Source of the DNA: Euglena gracilis
Lineage: Eukaryota > Euglenida > Euglenophyceae > Euglenales
Assembly: GCA_039621445.1 (NCBI GenBank)
Contig: CP154955.1
Coordinates: forward strand, 6,128,785-6,192,784
DNA: 64,000 nucleotides
Reading direction: 5' to 3'
Shown here: positions 44,766 to 55,523 of the stretch, piece after piece
How positions within the stretch are numbered: position 1 is the first letter of the stretch
Layout of the letters: the number at the start of each line of letters is the position of its first letter
Notes under the pieces: generated by a model
The model's input: only the letters and a program-made list of their open reading frames with translations
Database searches by the model: none
What the model was told of the DNA's origin: nothing
Made by a program: the position numbers and the translations under genes

Positions 44766-47700
44766 CTGCTGAAGACTGACACCGTTGACCCCAAGTGGTC
44801 CGATTATTTCGATGCCAAGCATGATTTGCACATCCCTACAAGCGAAGATGGTAAGGATGATGTGTTTGTGGTGTACACCGCTGGCGATGGTGTAGGGCCG
44901 ATCCTAGTCTTGCTGCATGGTGGTGGACTTGTCTGTGCTTTTCCATTCTTATTTCCAGTAATGAAATGGTTGGTTTCATTTTGAGACCCCCACTGATGGT
45001 TTCCACCAACGGACACCAACGGACCCAAGCGTTTCTTTGGGTCGCCATTGCCAGCCCTCTGCCACAAGAGGCGGCTGAAGAAGTTTGGGGCAAAATCGCC
45101 ATCATGCGATCAAGTTTTGCATGTTTGGCAGCCGTTGTGCCAGAGATGCCATCATAACGTTTCTAGATGCTTGTCACAACTCATCTCATCCCAACTCATC
45201 CATCCGACAGCAATTGACATTCTTTATGGGATGTTATTCAACAAACGATATTTACAATGTCCAGACAATTAACCAGCGACAAGTCGCGTGTGTCAGTTAT
45301 TATTAGCTAACACTCATGTTATTTCGCCCCCCATCTCTAAATTTTTCTCACAATGTCATAATGTTTGTCCACAGTCCCAAAATTTTGCCATCATTTCCCA
45401 AATATTTTGCCCCCACTTGTTGCAAAGTATTTTTGCAATTCCATCATTTTTTTTGTTTCTGTTCGCCAGATTGTTGACTGATCCCATAATGGTGATTTTG
45501 CACACATTTTGAAACCCATATTGAATAACGTCGAGCCCCCACACTTGGGACTCACTGTGGGACACCGTGGTGTATGTGTGGGGAGGGTTGGGTGTGGGGG
45601 GGATTTGTGGGAATGGGGTGGGTGGGGGTGTCTGGAAACATTAGGTGTTGCATGCGGCTGGTTTACACAGGAAAGACAGGAAAGGGATATTGTCATTTTG
45701 TTTCTGGGGGGCAGACAAGGCCGAAGGCCGAGTAAGTCAAAAAATTCAAGCGCCGAAGAATTGTATGTGTGGGGTATTGTGGGGGAAGGGATGTGTGGGG
45801 TATTGTGGGGGCTCCACTTTACGCCATCACTTCTTTTTGAGGAAAGATTTTTGAATACCTAAATTTTTCATCTTTATTGAGAATTTTTTTTCGCCAATTT
45901 AGTTGACAATTCGTCACATTTAACAATAATAATTCCGAAAACATGTCATGGGTGCCAACATTGTGGGTCTGGGAGATTTGTGAAATAAAAATTTGGTCAC
46001 AACATGAAAATGTTGTATTCATAGCAAAAGTGTGTCAACATTTATAAATTTTTTCCCAGCCCATTTCTTGTGACAGAAAACCCGTAATCCTTCAAACAGC
46101 AATGCTATCCTTACAAGAATTTCAACCCAACCTGGATTTATGAAGGCTCTTCCCTTGGGGGTTTTGAAAAAAAAATCAGACCTCTCATTTTCAGCATTTT
46201 TTTGAGAAAAAAAGTGCAAAATCCGCAAAAAAATACAGCACTGCCAGCCACCTCCTCCACCTCTTTTTCTGGTGACACATGCCATCCACTTTTCGCTTTT
46301 TTTTGTCTTTTTTCGTTGTTTAACGTCATATCACTCCGAATTTTTCAATGAAAAATCGGTTCGAAATTCAGAACACGATATACAAATTTCATTACCAACT
46401 GGGACAAAATTTGCAGAGACAGGGGGCAAAGTTCTTTACAAGGTGGACGGAATTTTTGTGAGAAGGGGCAAGTTTTTCTGCGACAGAGGGCAAAAATTTG
46501 GCATGGCATGCAAACCAATTAACTTTAAAAATAAACAAAAATTAGGACCATATTTGTGGTTTTACAACTAAAACGCGGACTAAATGTCCCGAGGAGTTTT
46601 CTCCACTTGTCAAGAGGGTTCATTTTCCAGATCAAAATGGAAGAAAAATACCAGAGCGGAGTATGAAGATAGTGGGGAAGATAGGAGTTCCAGGGGCAAA
46701 TTTTGGTGTTCTTCAGGGAAAAAATCATTTTTGAATTTTTCCTTCAAAAAATCATTTTTAACGGAAAACAAGAGTCCCTGCTCGTTTTTGAAGTACTGTT
46801 TTGGTTCTTTTCCATTTCTGTATAAGGGGCCAATGCAAACTTTTTTGTGTGTTTTTAAAAATTACAAAATGATGGGAAGTTCTTTTAAAAAGACCAGTGA
46901 TGTTAAATTACAGTCTGGAGAAAAATGATGGGAAACCATGGAGGCCACCCATCCTTTCCAATCATTATTCTTGTCATCCCCTCCCCGTATTGTCCTTTTA
47001 CCCTTATTAGATCAATTTCCAACAAGGTGTTCTTGAAGTGCAGCAGAAAACCAAGGCCCACAGAACGGACATTATCTGCAGAATTGATTGGGTTGAGTAG
47101 TTTGGAACGCAGCCAGCACAAACACGACGCAGCTCAATGCTGTGAGTTCACTGCATTCACAGAAGAACAGAGCTTTGGGTTGCAGGGTAGCCTGAAGAGC
47201 TGGATGCAGGCTTTGCCTTGGATCATCAGAATGGCAAGCAAACCCAACTGCGGGCGGAAGGCCAGACTGAGAATTAGGCATTATTGTAATCAGCCCCGAA
47301 ACAAGTTTGTTCCGTTCCCAAAACCCAAAACTGCTTTGGCACATATTTTCATCCCATCTTGCTTCAAGCTCTTTGATTGATGAAATCTACTTTTGAAGAT
47401 ATTTTCAGACAAAGACAAAGACTTATCAAGAAAAACAACAATAAAGCGTCAAAGGATTTATTATTTGTTTTGGTGTGATGATGGAGAGCAAATTCACATT
47501 TTTTTTAATTTTCTGGTTCACGTTTTTATACACCCCCACGTATTTATAAACCCCCAAGAAAAAGCCCCTAACCTTATCTTATAAACCCCAGGGGGGGGAA
47601 ATGCGTTTCGCATTTTTTCGCATTTTTGCGCATTTTTGCGCATTTTTTTCAAATTTTCCAAAAATGTGCATTTTTGCGCATTTTTTCGCATTTTTTGCGC

Positions 47701-50700
47701 ATTTTTTTCGTTTTTTTCAGCACATTTTTTTTGCAAAAACCCAAACAGCAAAACCTGATTTTCATTCATGGAAGTGTCAGTGCCGGATGCGCAGTGGAAG
47801 GGCACAGGGGCAGCGCAATGTCGTTTGCATTGGCGGCCAAGTCGCTGAAGCAGAAGGCCCGGGTGATGGCTTTCGATTTCAGAGGACACGGGGAGACCGT
47901 GACGAGCAATGACGTTGACCTGGCAAAGGACACCCTGGTGGAGGACGTTGTGCGCGTTCTTGGCGCCCTGTATGGAGGAGCTATTCCATCAGGCTGCCCT
48001 CTCGTGCGTCGGTTTCTTCCACCTCCGAAGTCATAGCTCCATATGTGTATCTCATTTGAAGGTGGAGAAGCAACAGCAAAATGGCTCCATTAAAAAGAAA
48101 ACAGCCAAGCTCCCAGCAAACCCAGAGAATTGTGACCATACCTCACACCACAAGAAATATTGGGATTTTTTGGCCGATTGCTTTGGAAATTTTGGTCTTA
48201 TTCTGAGGTTTATTGATCGATCATATACCCTCGAAAAATAAATGGAATATAAAGAGTAAATAATCTTAAGACAGGCGTGAAACAAAAGAGGCCGTAGGTT
48301 TCATCCGGTGAGTTCTCTTTGTTCACTTCACCATGGGGGGACTAACCAGGCTTTCATTGATCTCATTTCGGTAGTCTCAAAATGCAAGAACAGACATTCC
48401 CAGGGATTGGATTTTACACCATTTTGGACTTTTTTTTCCCGTTTGAACCCCGGGGGAGGGGGGGGTCCGGATCCACCCACCCACCCTTTTGGGGGGGGGG
48501 GGCGGGGGGCCCAATTTTGGGTCCAAAAAATAATGCGCACTTTGCGCCGAAAATCGAAGAAGACCCCGCCTCTGGCGGGGGACCCGCCAGGCCCGATCCC
48601 CCCCACCCCCCCGGGGGGGGGGGCTTGGCCGGGACCCACCCCCGGGTCCCCTGATCCGGCTTCATTCCCTTGGAGGCCAAGGTTTTTTTCGAAATCTGTT
48701 GGACACCATGCCCAGTTCCTTTTCGATTCCCTTTTTGATGTGGGTTGCTTCCGTCGCCCATCATTCTTGTGGGCCACAGCCTCGGGGGAGCCATAGCTGT
48801 GTGGACGGCGGTGGCGCACCCAGAGCTGCCCATCGAAGGTTTGTTTGAAATTGGTGCATTGTGTCCCCTGGATGTGCTTGTTTACACCCCGTCTATCTCC
48901 CCCAAAAACATGGCCATTTATAAACATATGGCCATCAGCAGCAATAAAAAAAAGAATGGAAAAAAATTCCACCCTCCAAATATATTTCCTTGGAGCGCTC
49001 CTGGAATAATTTGGGCATAGACATGACAAAGCACCAAAAAAAAATTATTGACCCAAAATTGAACCCCAAACAGCGGGTCCCCTAAACCACCCTCCCCGGG
49101 CAGGCACCCTGTGTGGTGGGGCTGACACCCTACACCTATAAATAAAACTTCATCTCAAACCCTTAAATGTACGTGTGTACATTATTATTTTAAAAAATAC
49201 GTACAATGGCAGCAGGATGCTTAAGAATTCCCCTGGGGGGGGGCACGGCGGCACCTGGGTCCGACCTGGGGAAAAGTTGTGGTTATTGTATGGGATAAGG
49301 TTCCCATCGGGTCCAATTTTTTGGGAATTTGGGAAGAAGTTAAGTCGCATTTCGGAGCGATGTCGGCAGAATTTGGGCCGAATTTTGGTAAAAATCTGAC
49401 AAAGTGCGTCCTAAACAGGGATTTTTTTTTTAGTCTTGGACCCCCTGGGGGAGGGGTGTGGTTGGGTCCGGCCAAGCCCCCCCTCCCCCCAGGGGGTGGT
49501 GGGATATACTTTCGGCGCCAAAGGCGCCGAAAATTTTTGAAAAGGTGCTATTTTTTTTAGCATTTTCGCGATTTTTGACCATTTTCGGGGAAATTGAGAG
49601 GGTCCCTCGGGAGTTGGATAGGTTGAGGACCCTCCCTAAGTGGGTGGGGGACCCCCCCAGTCTTAAAAAAAACCCCTGGTCTTAAACATCTTTCGAAACG
49701 GGGACCTACCTTCCGGCTTAACTTGTGTCCTAAATTGGGTCAATTTTTGGCGCACCGATCCGAACCTTAACCCTAACCCTATTCCTAAAAAGAATTGCGC
49801 CGATCGTCCCGAATCCGGTGGATTTCGCCTTGATCTGGCGCGGTTCCGGGGCGAAATGAACCAAAAATCCAGAAAGTCGGACCCAGGTGCCATCATATCC
49901 CCCCCCCCCCGGGAGATTCGAAACCCCCCAGGGGCCTTAAAAATCCTGCTGCCATGATATAATTATATGTATATATAACCACACATGATTGATGATCATT
50001 AAAAACTGAAATAAAAAAAATGAAATTTCACAGAAGTTGCAAAGGGTGCTTATTCGCCCCGAATCGTGGAATCAGTCTTGGTGGGCACCCGCAGAATGCG
50101 GGTTGAGCTCCATTTTTTAAACCCCATTTTCCTATTTGGGGAGGAAATTTTATCACAGATCCGAGAAAGCTTGAGCTCCGCACAATGACACGAGAGGTTA
50201 AGAGGTTGATCCCTCAACCCCCTCCCAGGATGGAAAAGAACATCTAACCCACCGAAACAACTCTCCTGATCATGTCGAAGGAAGGAGTTGGGCACTATGG
50301 ATGCTCTTATGCATCCCGCCAGGCACGTGCAAACTGCCGAAAACATTGGCCCGCAAAACACACAAACACCACCATTTTGACCATTTGATGCACCTTGGAA
50401 ATAGGTGCCACCCCCCCCCCCGTTCCGTTCAAAGGAAGCCCACCCTGCATGGCTGCTTCATCCTCCATCGTCCCCTCCCCCCAGGGCTGGTGGTCATCGA
50501 CGTCGTGGAGGGGTCCGCCCTGGAGTCCCTGCCGCACATGACGGCGTTCCTGGACCGCCGCCCGAGCAGCTTCCCCTCCCTGAAGCGAGCCGTCGACTGG
50601 GCCACGGGTGGGGCTTGCTGTCTCGTCTTCCCGCCTTGCCCGGCTTCTTGCTCCTCTTCGCTCCCCATTCGCTTTTCCACAATTGCTCAACCCCGGTTTG

Positions 50701-53700
50701 CCCACAGAAGGGAATTTGGAACTGTCAAAGAAGCAGAATTGACAGCTGCTCTTCGCCATTTGTTTTTGGAGTGGAGTTGTCCAACTCTCCACATAGGGGT
50801 ACAGGAGTTAACAATTTTGCTTCTGATGGATACCCTCAAATTGTTTTCACGCGAACATTTATTTTATATTTTTATTATTTTATATTTTATATAATTATTT
50901 TATATTTTTACATATTTTGTTATTTTATTTATTTTATTTCATTATTATTTTATATATTATTATTTTATGTTGTTGTTGTTGTTGTTGCTGCTGCTGCTGT
51001 TGTTGTTGTTGTTTGTTTGTTGTTGTTGTTCTCATATTGTTGTTGCTAAAATATTTAATTTGTTTTTTTTGCCAGAATGGGATCTCAAACGCCACCTCCG
51101 GCGGCATATCCGTCACAACGGGCCCCACCGCCCCGACCCAGGGGGGGATGCGCAACGCGGAGAGTGCGCGCATCTCCATGCCGGCCCAACTCGTGCAGCG
51201 GGCAGGGCACTCGGGCGACGTCCGCTGGCACTGGCGCACGGACCAGGGTTTTCTTTCAGGCCAAGCCCCCCCCCCCCAAGAGGTTCGGAGAACAAACAGA
51301 ACACTGGGATGACGAGGCCCTGAGGCAGATGGACCACTGGTGGCCCTCGGAGAGGCATTGGCAGGTTGGGTGTTCTCCAAAAGAAGGTTTCTTCGAAAAG
51401 CTGTTGCACGGAGCATTGTTGGCATTGTTGGCACTAATGCCACCATTTTCCCCGCTCACACCCGCCGCGGGCTGTGCTGAGGCTAAGTGTGGCCAATCTG
51501 GTTGGTGGACCAGTTTGGTGTTTCCAGAGTGTTGGTGGCAGGCTTCTTTTTAAGTCAGCAGACCCCCCCCCCCCCGGGGGGAGGGGGGGTGGGTGGGTGG
51601 GTCCGGGCCGGACCCCCCCTGGGGGGGGGGTCCCGCGCCGGAGGCGCTGGGTATACCTTTTCGGCGCGAAGCGCCGAAAATTTTTGGAAATTGCCTTTAA
51701 CGGGCCCGATTTTTGGGGGGGGGGGTCCCTGCCCCCCCCCCCCCCGGGGGTCCCGCGCCACCCTGGGTGGGTGGGGGGACCCTCCCCCTCCCCCCCCCGG
51801 GGGTCTTAAAAAGAAGCCTGGTTGGTGGAGATGGAGGTTCCCAGGGTGGCCCGGCTCACTGGGCTCTGGTGAACTGCAGGTCCCCCCTGTCATCTGGGGC
51901 TCCAATCCCCAAGGATTCTCTGGGGCGGATTTAAGGAGCTCCGAGCCCCATTGGCGCGGGTGGTTCGAGGGGATGAGCACGGCATTCTTGGAGCTGAAAG
52001 GTGTTGAGCTTTCTCTTTTGAACCCTCAACTTCATCTTTAACTTTTCCTGTTGGCGGTTCTGCCAAGCTGTTGATGTCTTTATCGCCAAGGAATTCTCTG
52101 TTTCTGCCCTTCCGGAATCGTCCTCCTCAGAAAAATGGCTGTTTTTTTCCTTGTGAAAACTCCCAAAGCCAAAAAGAATCGACGAGGTCCATATAGTTCT
52201 GGGTCAGCCAGTGTAGAAGGAAGGCCACTGGTACGTCAAAAGCGCTCAAGTCCAGTGGCAAAGTTGCGCACAATGACGGGCATATGTGTGCGGCATACAG
52301 ATCTGTCTGGGACGTGCGTCACATGCTGTTGCATATGTGTGTGCCCCCCTGTGTGACCAAACAGCTTTTGTCACCTGCCCTTCCACTTTTGGTGGGTCCA
52401 TTCTTTTAAAATATCGGTGCATTGTCAGGGCCCACCAAGCTGGTGCTACTGGCTGGCACTGACCGGTTGGACACCGCGTTGACGGTGGCCCATATGCAGG
52501 GTCGGTTTCGCCCAGAATTCCCCAGTGCGGAGGTTTTCGGACCAAGTTCAAAAGTTATTTTCCCCCCTGGGGCTTCTTAGAGTTGACCATCGTCACATAT
52601 GTCAGAATTTGGCTCCTTTTTTTTTTGAAGCGGCAGCGCTATTCTCTCTTCACAGACCGTGGTGCTTTCTGACCTCGTAATTATGCGTAAGTGCCAATGG
52701 CTGTGATGTTGGCCAGGGAACAAATCTGTGAAGTGGGAGAATTTTCAGCACCCGAGAGCACTGATTCCCCAGCTTGGTTGAAGTGGGCTCCCAAATGTTG
52801 CAAGTTTTGCATTGACAGGACAGATTGAGTTTTTTTTGAGATTTTTTGACAGACAGGTTCTTTCTTCCTGTCCACCTGAAGGGAATCCTGGAATCAGCTT
52901 GGGCTGGTGTATGGCACTGGGCTAGGCTCTTTTCTGTGGAAATCCCTCCAGCACCAGAAGTCTCAAGATGCGAAGCATCACCACACTGATGAAGTGATTC
53001 CTCTCGGGTAAGAGGTGCAACCGGGATTTGAATTTTGTCAAGCCCTTCCATTTAAACCCTCCGGGTTTTAGGATCATTTTTTTCAGTCGTCCCCCGGGGG
53101 GTTATTTGACGTCGGGGTTTGGTGTGTTCCCGGAATGCTTACATTATTTTGGACCCAAAATCGATTCATATAGAATTTGCTAATTTTGTCTTTTCTTTGC
53201 AGTTTTGATTCCTCCATTTCTAGTTCAACCGCAGCTCGAGCCTCATTTCAGCTTGGGGACCTTGTGTTTAAAAGACCCCCTGTTCGCTAAATTTGTCTTT
53301 TTGTTCTACCAGGAATGTCAAAGGGGGAAAGGGAGGGCTGCCCAGCTGAACTACCCCCCCCCCCCCAATTATACACCAGGCTCTCTTGTAGTGGACCTCT
53401 CTCTTTGCATTCCCAGGAGGAATGACAGGGGATGGCAAATTGCCCCACGGTTTTTTTCCAAGTGCCACACAACTTTTTTTTTGTATGGGGCTAGGAAGGG
53501 GCATTGCACGTGATGCATTTGTGGGTGTCTGGAGTTCCCTCCAAATAAAAGACGTCAAAAAATACCAGCAGGTGCAGCGGTGGTGAGAAACTGTTAAAAA
53601 AAAACGTCCGAACCATAAAACCAGAGAATCCTATTGGAAAATTTTCGAGGGGTTTCGTTTCCAATTTTGTCCAATACCAATTTTCTCCTGCTGGCCATTT

Positions 53701-54439
53701 GTTACCACCAATAGATATTTTGAGTTTTTTTGGGGTCATTTTGACAACTGTTGGCCAGCTTTGCCAATTTTGGTTAATTTTAGCTTTTTCTGGCACTGGG
53801 ATTTCTGTAAGACGACCGGTAGTGACTGAGCGTGACTGAGCGTGTGGGACCGGGGTTCTGGATGCATAGGTGCCTGGCAGCGGAGACTCCCTCTGGTGGC
53901 AGGGATTTTTGTACTATTTGGGACCACCTGTATTGACTCCGATGATTCTCCATGTGTCTTGGGGTGGGCCCGCCGTGTTGCCTGTCAGCAATGAGCGTGG
54001 CATTGTTTGGGAGAGGTGGCTGGGACAGGAGCAGGGTTTTTTTTTTTAAGTTGTGGACCCCCGGAGGGGGGAGGGGAAGTAGGGTGGGTGGGTCCGGCGG
54101 ACCCCCCCCCTGGGGGGGGTCCCCCAGAAGGGGGTGGGATCACCAAAGGCGCCGAAAATTTTTGAAAAAGGTGCTATTTTTGGCATTTTCACGATTTTGG
54201 CCATTTTCGGGATTGAGTGGGTCCCCCAGGACCCCCCCCCCCCCGGGCCCCCCCCAGGGGGGGGGTGGGTGGGGGGACCCCCCCTCCCCCCCGGCCTTAA
54301 AAAACCCCCAGACAGGAGCCTCGGCCGGCACTACATGATGGAGGACAAGCCGACGGAAACGGCGCAGCGGCTGCTGGATTTCCACGCCCGCCTGGCAAAG
54401 GTGGCGCTGCTGAACGCTGCCCTCCGCCGGAAGGGCTGA
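44766..54439 (+). CDS. PPME1: Protein phosphatase methylesterase 1 (partial at N terminus)
   Basis: An alpha/beta-hydrolase that demethylates the C-terminal leucine of the PP2A catalytic subunit. Exons traced: 44766-44922 (VDPKWSDYFDAK, LVLLHGG oxyanion region), 47801-47987 (FALAAKSL, VMAFDFRGHGET), 48753-48838 (PIILVGHSLGGAIAV, nucleophile Ser), 50485-50612 (LVVIDVVEGSALESLP, acidic residue; RPSSFPSLKRAVDW), 51076-51240 (MRNAESARISMP), 51928-52000 (EPHWRGWFEGM), 52429-52519 (LVLLAGTDRLDT, HMQGRF), 53990-54028 and 54316-54439 (GRHYMMEDKP, catalytic His; stop at 54439). All three catalytic residues known from PPME1 are present. The junctions 48838/50485 and 52000/52429 are GT-AG; others are GC-AG or nonconventional. 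The first exon border, the residues around the last junctions and the start codon are uncertain. Confidence 0.92.
47988..48752 (+). other. Non-GT-AG intron of PPME1
   Basis: Protein continuity (YGGAIPS-PIILVGHSLGG) forces a junction where exon 2 ends ATTCC and exon 3 starts GTCGCCC. There is no AG in the 15 nt between the upstream in-frame TGA and the conserved codons. The intron starts ATCAGG (CAG at +3 to +5) and has TTG at -8 to -6. ATTCCATC at the upstream side and CTTCCGTC at the downstream side form an imperfect 8-bp direct repeat. Confidence 0.65.
49408..49686. mobile_element. 263-bp CAG...CTG miniature element
   Basis: The element 49416-49678 starts CAGGGATTTTTTTTTTAGTC and ends GTCTTAAAAAAAACCCCTG. 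It is flanked by GTCCTAAA and GTCTTAAA (7/8 match). Internally it has polyG/polyC arms and the palindrome ttcggcgccaaaggcgccga that marks the family. It lies in a PPME1 intron. Confidence 0.88.
50960..51045. repeat. (GTT/GCT)n microsatellite in PPME1 intron
   Basis: About 25 GTT and GCT triplets, preceded by AT-rich 'tattttatattttatataa' sequence. They precede the polypyrimidine tract and CAG of the exon at 51076. Confidence 0.93.
51241..51927 (+). other. Nonconventional intron of PPME1
   Basis: It starts GACCAGGG and ends CTCTGGGGCG, with CAG at +4 to +6 and CTG at -8 to -6. Splicing gives HWRTD-LRSSEPHWRGWFEGM, which has the same spacing as the WR..L...E..W.GWF segment of animal PPME1. A GT-AG alternative (CAGG|GTTTTC to AAG|GATTCT) would insert five residues at this conserved place. 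A 282-bp CAG...CTG element is nested inside. Confidence 0.82.
51531..51828. mobile_element. 282-bp CAG...CTG miniature element
   Basis: The element 51539-51820 has perfect ends CAGGCTTCTTTTTAAG and CTTAAAAAGAAGCCTG and perfect GTTGGTGG duplications. The interior has a cggcgcgaagcgccg palindrome, 'aaaatttttgga' and alternating G and C runs. It is nested inside a nonconventional PPME1 intron. Confidence 0.93.
52520..53989 (+). other. Probable nonconventional intron of PPME1
   Basis: It starts CCCCAGTG and ends GCCTGTCAGC, again with CAG at +4 to +6 and CTG at -8 to -6, and phase 2 agrees on both sides. The resulting sequence around the catalytic histidine is about ten residues longer than in animal PPME1, so this junction is less certain than the previous one. 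Confidence 0.55.
54024..54318. mobile_element. 279-bp miniature element acting as PPME1 intron
   Basis: GACAGGAG occurs at 54024-54031 and 54311-54318. The element between (54032-54310) starts CAGGGTTTTTTTTTTTAAG and ends CTTAAAAAACCCCCA, and carries the family's ggcgccgaaaatttttgaaa segment. The conserved catalytic-His exon starts directly behind it. Removing 54029-54315 (3 nt before CAG, then 5 nt into the second duplication) joins GWDR to SLGRHYMMED in frame, while reading through the element hits stops. The 3' terminus reads CCA where CTG is expected, so this copy deviates by two bases. Confidence 0.8.
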
Positions 54440-54839
54440 GCCCCGCCGGTCTGGTCGCACCCCCCTCCCACCCTGTGCCACGTCTCGCTGGCCGGACGGT
54501 GATTGCACCGCAGCTACGCTGCACCTGCTCGTTGACTGGGCGTGGTTTGGCACCAGGCTTCTTTTTAAGAAGTGCTCATCCCCCGGGGGGATTTAAGAAG
54601 TGCTATGGGCCGGCAGGGCATTTTTCATCCCACTGGGGGGAGGGGTGGGGTGGGTAGTGCGATAGCACAGCCCCCAAAGGCGCCGGGTCCCGACAATGGC
54701 CATTTTGAAGGGAAAATTGGCTTGGTCTGAATGCACCACGGTCAAACCTGACCCCTCCCTGGGGGGAGTGCCTGCTATATGGGCAGGCACTCCATAGTAA
54801 AAAGAAACTCTTGGTAAAGTAGGTGGTTGGCACCTTGAC

Positions 54840-55250
54840 TTTAAACTGAGGTTTGCACGGCGGCATTCAGACAGAATTGATATCGCTCGCCAAGATGGTG
54901 AAGGGAGGTCAAAACAAAATCGTCAAGGACCTTGACCATCAAATCCCACAAGCTTGTGCAAACACAAGGCGAGTCATGTGGTGGTTTTGGGAGAAATGAA
55001 GGGTTCCTACCTGACAACGTATGGCCGGAAACGAAGCTGATCCCAAAACGCAAGCGTGTTTCAAGGCTGAATGCAAAATGCCTGGTTGTTTGAGTTCTCT
55101 GATCCAAATAAAACTCTTCAAAAAATACGTCTGTGTCATACGTTCAGTGCACAGGCAGGTAGCACGTATCATTTGACTCGTCCAACCAAATGATGGAAGG
55201 AACGCGAAGTCCAAAAGTCCTGAAAGGAATGCCCGAAAATTGAATGTAAC
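54840..55250 (-). CDS. Unidentified coding-like exons
   Basis: On the minus strand an AG preceded by pyrimidines (about 55207) opens a frame reading FGLRVPSIIWLDESNDTCYL. After one in-frame TGA it continues DVFFEEFYLDQRTQTTRHF and FAFSLETRLRFGISFVSGHT. A second block at about 54990-54850 reads SLWDLMVKVLDDFVLTSLHH and FCLNAAVQTS. Composition is protein-like (mixed, not repeat-derived), but I recognise no family. The TGA at about 55165 suggests decay or an unseen intron. It lies just past the 3' end of PPME1, on the other strand, and stops short of the 55.5 kb element. Confidence 0.4.
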
Positions 55251-55523
55251 ATCCCAGCTGGATTTGCAATGAATTAAGAGCCAGCACTGACGAGGTCTGC
55301 TGCCAAACAAGCATTTCGATCGATCAATATGAATCAAAAATGATAGTTTAGCCCAATGACCAAGAGAACGCTCTGGTACTATTATGGTTATTTATCCGAA
55401 ATTCTGCATTATTTCAAAGCTGTTCCTCTTCTTTCAATGAAATGTGTTTATTTGGAATTATGATGAAACAGAGATGACCTAAGCAAATATGTGCAAAAGA
55501 ATGCAGTGATGTTCCAAAAGTCC

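Noticed and set aside
46925-47380. 151-codon plus-strand ORF in the first PPME1 intron
   Set aside because: No domain, no splice-site support and no similarity to PPME1; probably chance in an intron.
48420-48690. Another CAG...CTG miniature element in PPME1 intron 2
   Set aside because: It has the G/C-run interior but I could not find matching CAG/CTG ends or an 8-bp duplication.
52650-53051. 133-codon minus-strand ORF
   Set aside because: It lies within a PPME1 intron, lacks recognisable motifs and could not be extended by splicing.
54554-54830. CAGGCTTCTTTTTAAG left end just past PPME1
   Set aside because: The left end matches the family, but no convincing right end or duplicated target was found, so it was not listed as an element.
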